Shown: positions 29,283 through 43,219, counted from the stretch's first letter. The stretch: DNA of 64,000 bases from Telmatactis stephensoni (GCA_029948255.1 JALIZF010001586.1:191501-255500); one strand, 5' to 3'. The notes: generated by a model from the sequence alone, not told the origin. A program made the numbers and translations.

Positions 29283-29376
29283 GTTATTGACCTGGATAGG
29301 AGGATATTTTGTCTCGTTCTTTTTGCTTTTTGACTAAATATCCTCCTATGCGGACCTCACGCTCGGTCAATACATA
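29283..29376. mobile_element. Small hairpin element
   Basis: GTTATTGACC...AGGAGGATATTT is mirrored by AAATATCCTCCT...GGTCAATAC. It abuts the MITE on its left. Confidence 0.65.
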
Positions 29377-29391
29377 CACCTAATCCAAAAG

Positions 29392-29657
29392 ACATTGCAA
29401 CAAGTCCACAGTGTACACTCCAAGACTGCAAAGGATTTTGGCAGTTTTTCTTTTAACCAATCTATCCACTATTGTCTTTCCTTGTGTGATATTTCTTTGC
29501 TGAGCATTTTAAGCATTCCAGCAAGCGTTATGAGCAATTAAGCTTTTTGTAATCATGTTTTATGCAACCAAAACATGCTATGATTACATAAAATTACTAG
29601 AAAACTACCAAGATCCTCTGCAGTCTTGGAGTGTGCACTGTGGACTTAATGCGACAA
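29392..29657. mobile_element. MITE with inverted repeats of about 35 bp
   Basis: AAGTCCACAGTGTACACTCC plus AAGACTGCA at the left, near-exact mirror at the right, AT-rich centre. Confidence 0.8.
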
Positions 29658-29787
29658 CGTTTTTTGAAACAGGTATATATGTATGTTCCACAACACTAGG
29701 TTACATAGTAAAGTAAATCTATATCGTTTATTTACTACGAACACTCGTAAACGTTGCTTGACCTATTGCTTATGAACCATTAGACAG

Positions 29788-30634
29788 TTTTAGATTGACG
29801 TTTTTGTGACATCAAACTGCAAACCTCAAAATACCACGTGACCTAGGTCCTAAGGTCAGGTTAGACGTCTGCCGTTCACGTTTTTACGCCGAGACCAGCT
29901 TCTGGCGGTAAGTGAAATACGGCAAGTTTTTTCTATAACTTTAGTTCAAGGAACCACGTTTAGGGCTTGAATAAATGCTCTTATCAAATCATTAATAATT
30001 CATTAGAAAACACAGTGGAAATCACTACCGTAACGTAGATCTTTATATCGGACAGTAAGGATTTTCTTCATTTGCATAAACTTTAACTTGGATTTTCTAA
30101 GCCGAAAATAGTCAAACTTGTAAAAATTCTGGTCAAATATGATAATTGACAACTAGACGTTTGATAAGTAATATAAAGAATCGAGAGAGCGTGTTATATC
30201 GGGTCTAAAAAGATCCTCGCCTTCGGCTCGGATCTTTATCCACCGATATAACACGCTCTCTCGTTCTTTATACATTACTTATATATCTGTTCTTTTCAAA
30301 TACCAATTTTATATGAACTAACAACAAAACATTTTTCAATTTTCGTCATTTTAAATGAAGACATGGCAGCGAGTAAAAAACCAACATGGCGGCTTCGTAA
30401 CTGATCAGAAGCTTTGATTTTATTTAGTTATATATATTTGTTTCAACGTCTTAAAAATAGATCAAAATTATTGTACTTGCCGTGTTGTCTTGTTTTTCTT
30501 AATTCATCATTCTTCACTTTTCATAGAAACTGATGACGCCATAATTTCCTACTTCGTGATGAAAGAGCGAACGACAGCGGTAAACGATCCGCGATTTGCG
30601 GTTTGCGGTTATAAAGAAAAAACGTCAATCTAAA
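29788..30634. mobile_element. Foldback element with nested palindrome
   Basis: Ends TTTAGATTGACGTTTTT and its complement. Inside, 30164-30202 and 30243-30282 are a 39-bp inverted pair (GAGAGAGCGTGTTATATCGG and mirror) with a further small hairpin (AAGATCC...GGATCTT) as the loop. Confidence 0.65.
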
Positions 30635-33600
30635 CCCTCTAGAGAAGACTTATACTTTACCTACAATTGTAGAAATAAGCCTTTTGCATGACAGTTCCAG
30701 AATCCTTTGCGGTAGCTTTAAATACTTCTTTATGACTAGTTTTCATGCATATTGTCTTGGAATTCTCAAAGAAGTATTATCATTTGATTTTCGCAAAGAA
30801 AGAATTGTGATTAAGTCTTAAAGTTCATAGAGATAAGAGTTTGTTGTCTTTGCAGCTGAAATAGCTACATTCATAAATGCGGCAAGGTATAACAGTTTTA
30901 TATATATATCGACAGGGTTTCCATTGTAAATATTATTCTATACATATAAATCTTTATTTTCAGATATTAGAAATAATACTTTATATACTTTAAACATTCC
31001 AAATAAAGATATATTACGCTGATGGTATACGAGCACCTGGGGGCAAACAAAGGAACTGCTAATTCTAGTGTCCATAGATCTACCATAATATAATCTAATT
31101 GTTTGGATAATTATGTTTCCAAAAAACAGAAGAGTTTATTTCAATAAAGTGATCTTTTTTCCTTTACCTTTCTTACAAAATAACCTGAGGCCAGTACACG
31201 AGATACAATTGTCACGTGCGTCAGTAATCCCGAGATATCCTTCTCCCGCCACATGTAAAGGAATTAGCAGAAAACGTGCATAAAGGTCATAAAATTTGTC
31301 TTGTTGACTAACTGAGCTTTAGCCTCTTGATTCCTTTGTACAAGGCAAGTAAGGTATATCTCGGAAGTCCTACAAGACGGATCTCTAGTATTTGGATCGC
31401 CATTGCGTGCCACGTCTTTGCCTCCTTCTGTTTGTGTTCTGGCAATGATCATTTGGAGATGAAGAAACAACCTTATCCAATGAACCCGTACATGGCCTTG
31501 GTCATGAATTTCAGTTTCATAACAACAACAACAACAACAACAAAACACGTGCAAGGGATCATGGGATACGGTTTGTTTCTTCATGTCAAAGTGGTTTAGG
31601 AGAGCAGATTTGTCTGCACAGGCGTTTCTAAGAACTGAATTTGAGTTTGAAGGCCTAGCAGAGTGCAATTTTGTGGATTGATTGTATTAATTCCTTCCAC
31701 TGTACTTTCCACAGGCGCTATTATTGGTATATGCAAATTTGTATCTTGTAACTCTTGAAAGCTATAGAATACAAATTAGTTTGTCATGCGTCTTTGTCGC
31801 TTAGTTTAGCGAAACTGGCCAGTTAGTTCAGTGGATTGTTGCGGTTCTTGATCGTTATTGTTGCTTCGTTTTGCTCTCTCCTCGTCTCGTTGTTGAAATA
31901 GAAAATTTTCAAACCCAAAATCGACATTTGAGAGAGAGTAATCCATTTTTTATTGAAAAAAAGGTGAGCAAGGACATAGCATAGCTGATCTCGATCTTAT
32001 AATGACACATTTCTGCTTTTTTCCTCAAAATGCGCGTATGACCGGCAAATACGTATAATTACAGTACATGCAACGGTATATTCTTGGAAATATTGACGAA
32101 AAATGCTGTTTTGCAGTTTGTATGTTGATGTTTTGTTGTTGTTGTTTTTGTTTTATTTCCTGGCGTTCAAATTATCACTTGCTGCAAAGGACAGAGCGTG
32201 CATTCTTGTGTTATAGAGCCACATTTATCCTCGATAATTAATTATTAACATTGTCTTTTACCTAAAGGCAGCTCTTCTACATTTGCACTCTGATTCCGCA
32301 TTCACCTTTTCTCAGTTTGTTGTTTTTGTTTTTCGTTTTTTGTTTTGTTTAGCTGTTTTTTGTTTGGCCGGTTGTTTGATTTTGTTTGTTTGTTTGTTTG
32401 TTTGTTTTATGTTGTTTTGTTTTTTGAAGCTCGTATACGAAATATTGAGCTCAATACACAATTATAGGTGAGAGAGACCATAAAATATATTGATCTCAAT
32501 GGTTTCTCGTCGCATAACGTGGATATCCGAATCATCACCTGTATTTTCTTTGTATACACACTCGCCTATTATACTCGTGTGTATACTAGTATATTCCACT
32601 CGAAACTTTTGCCCAACTAGTATTTACAGTAGTCATGGACAGGTGTAGCGTAATGCTTTATTTCTACATATGTAATAACGTCCTCTAGATACTGATAATG
32701 ATTAATTGTAAGGTGCTAAGCTCTAGAAAGTTACAAATTACGTTACAAGGAAATTCCAGAAACAAGTTTGTGAAGGACCCCGAAACACTGAACGAATGTT
32801 AATATCCGTTACACACGATGTTTTGCCATAAAGCCTTGTTATACTGACCTCTATTTTCATGAGATTTTATTGCAGAGCAGTTCTGACCTGTAACTTGACA
32901 AAAGAATTATACACCTATCTTAGAAATGCTGTCGGGCAAAAGGCTAGCGAGCCTACAACTTGTCCTAAAGGTAGATGGGTAAAAATCATTATAGCCATAA
33001 ATTGAACCACGAAATTACTATCTAGTTTGGCTGCTTTGCTATCGACCTTACTTAAAGCGATATTGTACAAAACAGGTCACTTGACCTCAACTTTTTACAT
33101 ATTTATGCACATATCTCCTCAACTAAGATCAGCAGCCAAGACACATTCATAATCAATACGTGCACTTAGAGACAACTCTAAAAATGTAAAAACTACTGAT
33201 CATATTTTCTCCACCACTGGAGATTGAAAAACGTATGTTGTGACGTAACAGGTCACGTGACCCATACCCTATAATGAAAGTTATATCAAAATATTAAGTT
33301 CAATAAAATGTACTACTCACTGGCATGGTAAAAGAGTGATATAAATACGAACTCTTGCAATTATGTCACGGTAACAGATGAATATTAGAGAAGTGCTTTA
33401 AGGAAATGGACATGCTAGTGGATAAATGGCAAACCTAGAAGATAGTCAATTTGGGAGGAAATCCTCGATCATTTTGGAATTCCCTTTTTAAAAATCTGAT
33501 TGTGATCGAAAGATGCATGCTTATTGTTGTCGAATACCGTCATTAGAGTACCTTTTCCTAATTCTAAGCCCCAAATACTTTGGGAATAAATATATCTAAT

Positions 33601-35402
33601 TTGCAGTATTGCTGTCAATTAAATTTATTAACACCTTCAACATAAAGCTCTTCTGTGTTCTATACAATACAATACAAAAAACGTTATTTGAATTCGGATT
33701 TATTGTGCAACTATTACATACTACTATCTCCGAATAAAAAGCTGGGATACTGAAAATCAATAGCTAATGGAACTACAGCCTTGCGTAATGATGTCCCTTA
33801 AATCCTTAAACGTACAATTCAATTGCTAAAGCTTATCTAGTGTGTTTTGAAAACATCAAAGTACTACCATGCAAGTATTGGTTCTTAAATGTTGTCCAAG
33901 TAATTTATATCAGTAACGATTAAAAGATGCTGGTTGAAAGGAAAACAATCCACTTGAGTGTCACGATCATTCATGGTTTTACTGAGTGAGGATGTCACTT
34001 AGAAATATCCTCAAAACATCATGTTTTCCTTATGGCGTTTTTTAACACTCTTAAAAGTAGTCTGTCTCATCCTATAATCTTTCTCGAGTTCCTTTTCGAT
34101 TTAAGTAAACATCATACTCACTGACAAAAGTCCTACGAATTCCTATCATCGTATCCATCTTTCTGAACAAGTGTTTTAAAAGGTGAACGTTTCTTTCCTT
34201 GCAGATTTTTTTTAAAGACAGATCTATTTCATTTCAAGAGTTCTATTTCATTTCTTATTTTCTATCTACAGAGAGGAAAGAACATATGTTTAAATCGCTT
34301 CAGAGCATTTTAAAAAGCCTTAATTAATAGCTTGTGAACAATTGAATAACAATGCCTCTGTAAGTACGTTTTGTACATTATTTTGTGACATATTTAGTCA
34401 GTTTCCTTTTTCACCTCAGCTTACTTTCCTTCTTCTGATGGGCTTTTTGTTTAACAAAATTTTTAATACCCTGACTGGCTAGGAGCTCTACATCGCCTCT
34501 GCGTTTGCACGTTTTTTTAGATATTTATATTAATTACAGGAAACTTGTCTATGAGCATTTTCAAGTCAAATATTTTCAAATTCTCGTGACAAGCCTATGC
34601 CGTTATTCTTTAGTTTCATCATTAGATACAATGCATTTAAGTTAATTATGAAACTTAAACGATGCTTTCGATTTTCTTCTTTTGACCAGCTCCTTGCTCT
34701 TTCTCGATATACTTATTGTCGTCAACTCGAAGAAATATTCCTCAGTGCACATTTCAGTCGTGCTCAGTGATTTAAAGGAATGAAGTATTTTTAGTTTCGG
34801 ATGCAAAGTAACCTTCGATCCCATGTGAGTGTTTTCGTCTCTGTTATCTTTCTGTTGTTTTTCCGTAATTTCCTGTAAGTTTGATTGTTATTCACTCGAA
34901 AAAAAAAGTTTCCCACATCGCAATTCTTGCTGTTTGAGGAAATTCTTGATGTGTTTCCGCGGCTGGGCTCTACCCACTTAGTGATAGTGATGAATTACCT
35001 ACAGTCGGCCTTTGATTTTACTGTTCTAAATAAGTTACCACAGAATTTTTTTCGTGTCCTATTAAAGATATGTATTGTCTTTCTCATAGTTTGCAGCAGT
35101 TGAAATATCAATCACATGTCCAAATTCCAGCAAATTCGACCAAGTAAGGGTTGATTGTTCCAGTCGATCAGTGAGTGCTTAGTGGCTCTCGAGACCCAGA
35201 TACTTCGAAGACTTCGTCTCTTTCATTTGGAAATAACTCATTATGGTGGGATTCAGGAGTTGTTTCACTTCGGCTTACACTAAAGCTCCTCATTGAGAAC
35301 ATTCGTACAACGGTTCCACTGTCCATCTCTGGCAACTCACTTCTCTTTGCGATAGAGTTGATATTTCGTGACTTCTGATGAGACTTTTTTCTTTTCAAGG
35401 TA
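30635..35402. other. Long non-coding stretch
   Basis: AT-rich. It holds an (AAC)n run at 31521-31543 and a GTTT-rich run near 32385-32408. ORFs such as 31264-31668 read through the AAC run and look accidental. No gene is supported. Confidence 0.45.
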
Positions 35403-36354
35403 CTATAGAGCCTTGAAAAACGTGCTTTTGAAAGCTCGATTACGGAAGGAAAAGAGAAAAGGGTTGAGGGCAGAATTGAGGTAACCAAGCATAAGGCAGT
35501 GGTGGGAAGACATGAGGTGGGATGGCCAGGAAACACGGTATGCAAAGGTTGGAGACAATAGTCAAGGTGCAGTAAGGAACCCAACAGAAGACGAATGCAC
35601 ACACGAACATGGAAATGGTTTTGGCTGCTCTGATGTTACGAAGATAATCTTTCTGCGTCTTTCCTCTACCGCATGTCCCGCCTGCGCTGAACTTTTGCTG
35701 TTGCTCCGGATGAAGTTTTGCAATCTGGTAGATTTTGAAATAGATGGCGCATGTCAGTAAAATTGGAAGAACAAAATTGATGAAAGTACTGACAGTACTG
35801 TATTCAGTGGGCAAAGGGAAGAAACACTGGTTCTCGTAGACAAATGGTAAGGTAGTTAAGGCTCCTGACACCGGCAGAATAGCTAGAACAAAGCAGTATG
35901 TCCACATCACAAAGATTACAATCAGCGCTCGTTTGCGGGTCATGAAACGTGATCTACGGAACCTGTTCAATGGATCACTCAACGTTTTATAACGATCAAC
36001 ACTTAATGCCAGCAAAGTCAGTATCGAACTTGGTACAGTCAACAAGTAGGCCACTGTCCAAGCTTTACACATGGTTTCTCCATGATACCAACGTCCAGAG
36101 GTGATGAAAATGTCTGCATCAAAAGGCATGGCTAATGAAGCTGTGACCAGGTCGGATAAGGCAAGCGAAAAGATGAACAGATTGGTGGGAGATTTTCGAA
36201 GTTTTTTAGACAATCCAATTGTGATGCAAACGAGAAGGTTTCCAAACAAAGCAACTACAATCACAACGATGTATAACCCAGCGAAGATGTAGCCATACCA
36301 TGATTCGTAGTTGCGAAGATGATCAATGTTACTTTCGTTTGTAGAATTTGTCAT
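35403..36354 (-). pseudogene. Class A (rhodopsin-type) GPCR with one frameshift before TM7
   Basis: Intronless seven-transmembrane receptor, about 317 residues. Start MTNSTNES gives N-glycosylation sites. TM1 has GNLLV, TM2 LALSDLV, TM3 Cys96 and DRY at 120-122, TM4 WTYC, TM6 FCWVPY. After FLAIP the frame breaks in a CCC at 35519-35521; dropping one base restores HLMSSHHCLMLGYLNSALN and PFLF, the TM7 NPxxY variant, and a natural stop (FFKAL) at 35403. Position 3.32 is Tyr103, not Asp, so it is not a classical amine receptor; ligand unknown. One indel in otherwise clean sequence could be a recent pseudogene or an assembly error. Confidence 0.88.
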
Positions 36355-38069
36355 ATTGTTCGTGAGAGTCGTAGGGAATGAATGCTAGGATGATATTTAC
36401 GGCGCTTTTACATATGTAGCCACTTCTAGATTCAACACGAAAGGCACTTTCAATTACATCAATGAGATTGCAAACACTATCAAGACGATAGCAGAGGATG
36501 AACGATGGAATCACTTGATTTGAATACCATTAATGAAACTAGCAATTGTCTCAGTAAGATTATCCTAGCACTTGAAAGAGAGTCACGTTAATCAATATTG
36601 ACTTTAGTCTGTAGATTCCTCTCAAGAATTATCGCTGACTGATGATAATGGAGAGCATCAGCTCAGTGTTTGCCAATCGCCGACTTCAAGAAGCAAGTGG
36701 AAGTGTTCAGGATTATCTCGCTACCTGCAAGCCCAAAAGAATAAACTGTGAATAATACATCTATGGATAATATGCTCTCTACTCTCGCTGCTGGGATATT
36801 ATAATTTGAAGTTTAATAGCTTCAATAACAGCAGCTCACTGGTTCGAGTCATATAAACATATGTAATTTTAATTCAATAAAAACTACATTTCACTGAAAT
36901 TGTTTGTATCTTAAACGAACTCAAACATCCTTCAAAACAACTTCAATTTTTAATAATAACATATTTGTATTGAAGGCCCTGCGTAAATTGCAATTCGTAA
37001 ACATGCACGTAAACATTTACAACAAAACATTTAACAATTTTTGGTAAATTACCACTCTTCATTAAACACAACAGCCAGATAAACCTGAGTTGGACAAATG
37101 ATTAAGCCAAGAGAACAGCGATAACAGCGATATAATGATAAAAGAACGACCATAAAATTTGCTTTATATTGAAATAACCGCCGGCGCCAGCGGCATTTTC
37201 GTTCATTCCTTGACGTTGTTTATACAATGTCGGAAGAGAATAGCAAGCATTTATAATGATTTAGCCAAATCAAACTTTTAAAAGCAGTCCGTCATGCAAA
37301 TTACATTAAAAGATCAAGTAAAAATAACACAAGTAGAAAAATAAGGAACAATGAGTAATAAAGTAACAAAAAACAAAACAAAACACACAAACACAATGGG
37401 ATTCAGACTAGAATTTATTAATAAAGTGCATAAGTCCAAGGATACAGCACACTAAACCTTAGGCACATCTCTCCACAAACTAAAACCTTGCATTAGACGC
37501 ACGAAAACGAACTCACACAGCTAGGGGACGGAGGTCCCGGTGTGTGTGGTCTATCCTCATGCATTGAAGGCCCCTAAGTAATTAATAAAAACTGTTGCGG
37601 TGTCCCTGCCTTCAAAGGCGAAGGCAGACACCCACTGATAAAATAAACAAAATACACATACAGGCTATGACCAGCAACTGCAACGACATTCAGGAGTTTT
37701 GAGCCAACTAACTATGTGTGATTATTAATAAAAGTACCCTTAAGAGGGATAGCCTCGACCATTCGGATCGTACTAATGACATGCGAAATGGAATATTTCA
37801 AAAACTTACGAATAGTTCATAATCTTCTGGTCCAATTACATTGAAAATTTGTCACTTGCGTGAGATTTCAAGTTCTAGTAAAATCCTTAGTAAGTAATAA
37901 ATAATGGATAATAGACTGAAGGTTTGAAAGTCTCGATGCTTCTAGCTTGCTTGGCTCAAATGCTTTACTAATTGAAGAGCCGGGCTGGATCCTCAATCAT
38001 GTACTCCTTATATATACCACATTTAATATCTACTGATATTCTACATTTAATACTCCCGACTCTAATCTC
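36355..38069. other. Non-coding stretch
   Basis: AT-rich. Around 37597-37632 GTGTCCCTGCCTTC and GAAGGCAGACAC form a small hairpin. Nothing else recognised. Confidence 0.4.
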
Positions 38070-38235
38070 ACCAGTTCGTCGTTGAAGGAGGAGGAAAAGC
38101 GGAGAAAACCCTCCAACCGCGCAAGGGAAAGAACGAATTCACAGATTCTACTCACTCGGACTCTCCCCATCCGGCATATAACGAAAGGATTCAAACCTCA
38201 GTTGCACCAGACAGATGTATGGCGAAAGCCCTATC
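38070..38235 (-). mobile_element. SINE fragment, same family as 3501-3803
   Basis: Minus strand carries the body (GGTTTTCTCCGC, CCTCCTCCTTC) and a decayed tRNA-like head. More diverged than the other copies. Confidence 0.55.
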
Positions 38236-38580
38236 TATTCAGTCTTCCTTGCTTTTAATTTTCTATAGCATTCATAAAATATATAGTTAATTAATCGAAT
38301 ATTCAACATGTTCAATCATCGGGGATAACGAACCGAGCCAATAAATGCCATAAAGTGTAGAATGATTCAAAGCTTTAGTCCGTAAACCTACGTAGCTGTG
38401 TTTCGTCGTCTTTGATAGGAGTGCTACATTGTCAGTTAAACACGGCCAAGAGAAGATGATGCGGCAAGAGAAGGAATCGCGCGTATTAGGTCTTTGGACA
38501 ATCATATGCCCTGTTTGGTGTTATTTTGTCGAGAGATTGGTCGAGAGCGCGCAAGCTTTCGCATTGTCTTAAGATTACAA

Positions 38581-39118
38581 TGGCAGAAAAAGGGTGTATA
38601 ACGTTTGTCGATGAAAAATCTTTTAAACTTGAGAAAAAGGGCAAATGGAGTACAAAAAAATTCGAAAATGGTCATGGTTAAGTCGAATTTGTTTGGGAGA
38701 GGAAGAAACAAGTTGTTTGGAGGAAGAAATTAATAGTACTGAGGAAGAAAGTGGGAGTTCAGAGGAAGCCGAATGTAGTAGTTCAGAGGAAAAAACTGAA
38801 GAAGGTGATATTTCGAAGGAAGAAGCAAGTACTTTGGAGGGAGAAAGAGGTAGCTCAGATTCACATCCGCGCGGTCATGGTGACGAGGTTCTAAAAGTAG
38901 CATCAAACGGGGCATATGATGGGTCACGGGGATTCCTTCTCTTACCTCATTTTTTCTTGACACGGCTGTGTAAGGCATCAAGGTGTTTTCCATTAACAAA
39001 CGTCCAGCCCAAATCCACTGGTAAATGGTACAATGGCCCGGAAGATTGTTTCCCCCCGGGTCGTTTCTCTAAAGAAGCAAACATAGTAATACATTATCAG
39101 TGCTTATTTCTGGGTTAA
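38581..39118 (+). CDS. Uncertain acidic, Ser/Glu-rich reading frames
   Basis: ATG at 38581 gives a short frame (MAEKGCITFVDEKSFK) that stops after 33 codons. An overlapping frame from 38645 runs 157 residues with many E/S repeats (GAGGAAGAAA-like DNA), then ordinary composition. I recognise neither. It may be a decayed mobile-element gene or chance caused by the purine-rich repeat. Confidence 0.2.
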
Positions 39119-41402
39119 AACAAGTTGTTGCGCGCAATAAGATGTTTTAGATATAATGTCACACAAGGTAACCTATATAATACCTGCAATGTGACTTACA
39201 ATTGCCTTGAGGACGGAGAGCCAGGCTCTATGTTTAAAACATCAATTTAGCATGATTCTGGAAATGTTGCGAGCAATACAGCTTTGGCCGGGGCGTAATA
39301 CAAACAATTGGCCCGTCGATGGAAGTCCTGTTTGGCGGAAAAAATCACGCAGATCCGAGACAGACAAAGCGTTCAAGACAGTTGGGTCAAAGTCCGTGAT
39401 ATTTTGGTCGCGAACTGCTCTTGAAGACGTCTCGGAAGGAAGGCGTTGTATAGTAATTAGTACCGCAATGATATGAATCTTTTGATGAATTTTGATGCGA
39501 AAACACCGCTACAGATCCTAGCCTAAACTTGCACCAGACTGAAACATGAGCTAAAATGCCAAGCACCTTCCCAGCATGGGCATGCTATCCTGTGATTGGT
39601 TTGATAATGACGAGAATGTGAACATCCGATGGTTAAGTGACCCTTTGAACCATTCTTAACAGTGTATACAACAATGATAGCTTATTTACACTGTATCGTT
39701 GAGCATTATGGGGCTCAAGGACGTTCGCGGGCAAAAAAGTTTACCATGTTTTTTCCTTCATATTTCGCATGGTGAGATAATGTCATTATGGAAGTTCAAA
39801 GAGCAAATAAGAACTGGGGGTCACCGTGCTCGTTGAGGAATGAGATGACATCAAAGTACACCCACTTTCTCACTGAAGATCGTTTGCGCGCCAATCCGGC
39901 TATACGAGTCGAGCAAATAGGTCATTATTTTGTAGAAAAACTAAATGGATTGCTCAATGTTTAGTAACACGACCGCTTAATACCCCATGGAATAATAATA
40001 TGTGTAAATATTTGTAAATACTTAAATAATAGCTGTTGTTTTTAATTCGAATTGGCAGCCATCAGCGACGATTTTGCCGAGACGTAGCTCGAAGTTGTCA
40101 CGGAAATCCGTGTTTTTATTATGATTTTACCATAATCATTTTCTCAACTGATTTAGAATATTGACAGCTTATGTTATTCTTTATCAAATATTGAAATAAA
40201 AAGTGAGGGTCACCGTATTCATTTCCGAGATATTGAGCCGTAAGAGCCGTAAAGTTTGACACTTGGCCACCATCTTGAATACCGAGAGGTGACTGGGTCC
40301 AGTAGAATCTTTTCCATCATTTTTTTCTGCAGTTTTTCAACCTGAACGATTCCCCCAACACCACCCCCCCCCCCCCCACCCCACCCTCGGTAAAATTCCT
40401 TTCTTTCTTTCTTTTTTTTCCCCTTCTTCTTTTTCAAAATAATTTCCATTTTAAAAAAATCGAAAAAGTCATTACTGAAAAAAATTATTTTAGGCCGCCA
40501 TCTTGGATTTATAACTAGCTTTGTTGATTTGCTGTTTATTTTCATCAGGGTCAGAGACTGCTGTTAGTGCTTTAACGGCAAATACACGTACGCACTGGCT
40601 GAAGAATGAACGAGAAATCAAATACAGCACGAGGCTGATAGTCGAGTGCAAGTGAGTGTGTATGCCGGTGAGTCACAAACTAGAAGTCTCTAACCCTTTT
40701 AATATTCAAACTTAGTGCACAGCATTAAAAAGTGGCCTTTGATAACTTTTAGGCATGCATGCATTGTGTAATTAAGGTAGATTTATCCACGGATCAAAAG
40801 GAGTTGAAATATTATATATCACTTTCAAAAATCACAATGTTTAATAAAAGTAAAAGATATCTCTAATTCGAAATAATAAGCCGGTTTTATATTTGAAAAG
40901 AAGGAAAACTTGGTCAACAACAGCAACTTGCTGTTTAGAATTTCTAACTAGTAAATCAACAAGAGTACGGCAAGCGGCTCTTCAGAGCACAAATTCCTGC
41001 ATATTTTCAAAACTTGAAAATTTCTTTCGTAATATCACTTTTCTACCATAGAAACACATGCATTCAAACGTTTAGTTTTTATTCCCGATTTGAAGCAAAA
41101 GAGTTTTTCATTCAACAGTTTGAATTAAATCTACGTAGCGTACAAATTGGTTTTGTTTTCATCTAAACTAAGCTATAGCTACCTGCATATCCTTGCATGC
41201 ATATCGCTAGTGAAAATTGTCCAATTCTTCTGCAATTTCTCTACTGACAGCTATTGGCTTCAGACTATTCAAATGACCAATATCCGCTTTTTTTCTTTTT
41301 TTCTTTTTCTTTCCCTTTTTCTTTTTTCTTTTTTCTTTTTCTTTCTTTCTTTTTTTTTTTTCTTTCTTTTTTCCCTCCCAGGCAGATAGGTTAATTCAGG
41401 AG
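39119..41402. other. Non-coding stretch with homopolymer runs
   Basis: GGGGGTCACCG-like blocks near 39817 and 40207, also near 44563 and 45195, hint at a diffuse repeat family. A poly-C run lies at about 40365-40378 and a T/C-rich tract at 41287-41376. Confidence 0.4.
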
Positions 41403-43078
41403 GCCACGTCCACACGTATCAGTGCGTTTACGTTTGTAAACGCATAATAAAATTATTTGCATCCACACGAATCCGGTGAATCGTTTTCGAATCGTTTTAG
41501 CCCGTCCGCAAGTAAACGCTGAAGCGTTTCGAAAACGATCAATACCATGCACTGAGCATGCGTATATGACTTGAGCCAGCGATCTTTTGTTTTCCCGCCA
41601 TTGAGCGTGTCTTCCGTGCTCGTCGTTTGTGGTTTGTTTACGACCGAATTTATTTCTGCGTGCAGTAAGCTGACGATTAAGGAGAGATTAAAGAGAGATT
41701 CTTCTTCTATGGCAATTCCTGCTATTAAATTGTCCCACCAAGCACTCGTTCTTCCAGGTCGAACCCAAAATCGTCGAGTTCTTTGTCGAACGCTTTGACT
41801 TCCAAGTCGTTTTAATACGCTCTGCCGTCTTGAAAAAGAACCGTATCAACCTTACAAGGTTGAGCTTTCTTCTCATGGGTATTTACAATGCAGGAAATAT
41901 TATCTCGATACGACAATTCATTGCAGAGTTATAACGGATTTTAATTCACGATGACGTCACAGAAATGACGTCACTTATTATTATTAAGAGCTATTAGAAG
42001 TGATTGGAAGCAGTAAGTGTCGTTCCCACGATCAAGTCTAACTATTATAACACGATTCTGCATAACAAAGGTAAAATGTGTTTTCTCTGAGGTTTATTAG
42101 GGATATTTTAAATTATTGGTGACGTCATTTTGACGTAATGGGATTTTGCTACATATTCTGATTAATAATTTTAATACTTATCTTCAAAATATCGAAAATC
42201 TAAAAACATACGATTTGAGCGGCTTTGAAGTTGTTTTGATGTGGAACGTATCAGAACAAACAGGCTTCAAACAAAAAAGATGAATGAAGAAGTATTTTTA
42301 CGAATAGCTGTTAAAAATTTCGTATATGTTTTTTTAACAGCTATTCGTAAAAATACTTCTTCATTCATCTTTTTTGTTTGAAGCCTGTTTGTTCTGAAAC
42401 GTTCCACATCAAAACAACTTCAAAGCCGCTCAAATCGTATGTTTTTAGATTTTCGATATTTTGAAGATAAGTATTAAAATTATTAATCAGAATATGTAGC
42501 AAAATCCCATTACGTCAAAATGACGTCACCAATAATTTAAAATATCCCTAATAAACCTCAGAGAAAACACATTTACCTTTGTCATGCAGAATCGTGTTAT
42601 AATAGTTAGACGTGATCGTGGGAACGACACTTACTGCTTCCAATCACTTCTAATAGCTCTTAATAATAATAAGTGACGTCATTTCTGTGACGTCATCGTG
42701 AATTAAAAATCCGTTATAACTCTGCAACGAATTGTCGTATCAAGATAAAAATCACGCCAAATTTTAGGGAAAGTTGTTTGCTATCAAAATTGAACATCTT
42801 TCAGAACCTCTGGTGTCAATCTAGATTTTCGCTAGAAATGTAACAATTCACTATGACGTCAAAATGACGTCTGTGGTGACTTTCTGTATAACAAAATAAA
42901 ACTAACTTCAATGCAAGTAACAAGGCTAGAAATCAGAACAAGCAAAAGAGATAACAACAAGCGTCTGTCCTCCATATTGGATACAAGCTATCTCGGTGAG
43001 ACTGGGAACGAGGTTGTGGCGTCAGCCTTTTCGAAAGTATGCGTTTGCGGATGTCCACACGAAACCGCTTTTTAGTCA

Positions 43079-43138
<60 letters not shown>

Positions 43139-43219
43139 CATCGTCTTCGTGTGGACGGAAGGCCTAAACGCATAAAAAAGTATGCGTTTACAAACGTAAA
43201 CGCAGACGTGTGGACGGGG
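41403..43219. mobile_element. 1.8-kb foldback DNA transposon derivative
   Basis: Ends with CGTCCACACG...TGCGTTTACGTTTGTAAACG and the mirror at 43093-43219, including iterated AAACGCATA blocks. CCGTCCACACG-type ends are common in animal DNA transposons without a safe superfamily call. The interior left part has a 75-residue ORF (41571-41798) of unknown meaning. The centre is a long palindrome listed separately. Confidence 0.75.
41900..42747. repeat. 848-bp near-perfect palindrome
   Basis: Arms at 41900-42317 and 42329-42747, about 418 bp each, with an 11-bp centre and only scattered differences. The arms include TGACGTCA motifs (41952, 41966, 42120 and mirrors). Transcription would give a long hairpin RNA. 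Confidence 0.92.

Noticed and set aside
31264..31668. 134-residue minus-strand ORF and its plus-strand partner
   Set aside because: Both read through an AAC/GTT microsatellite (poly-Cys or poly-Thr) and show no known domain or splice context.
35403..36354. Assignment of the GPCR as an amine (dopamine, adrenergic or octopamine) receptor
   Set aside because: Position 3.32 is Tyr103 instead of the Asp required for amine binding.
38645..39118. 157-residue acidic ORF as a confident gene
   Set aside because: Composition is driven by a purine-rich repeat, and neither splice signals nor a known domain support it; kept only as a low-confidence entry.
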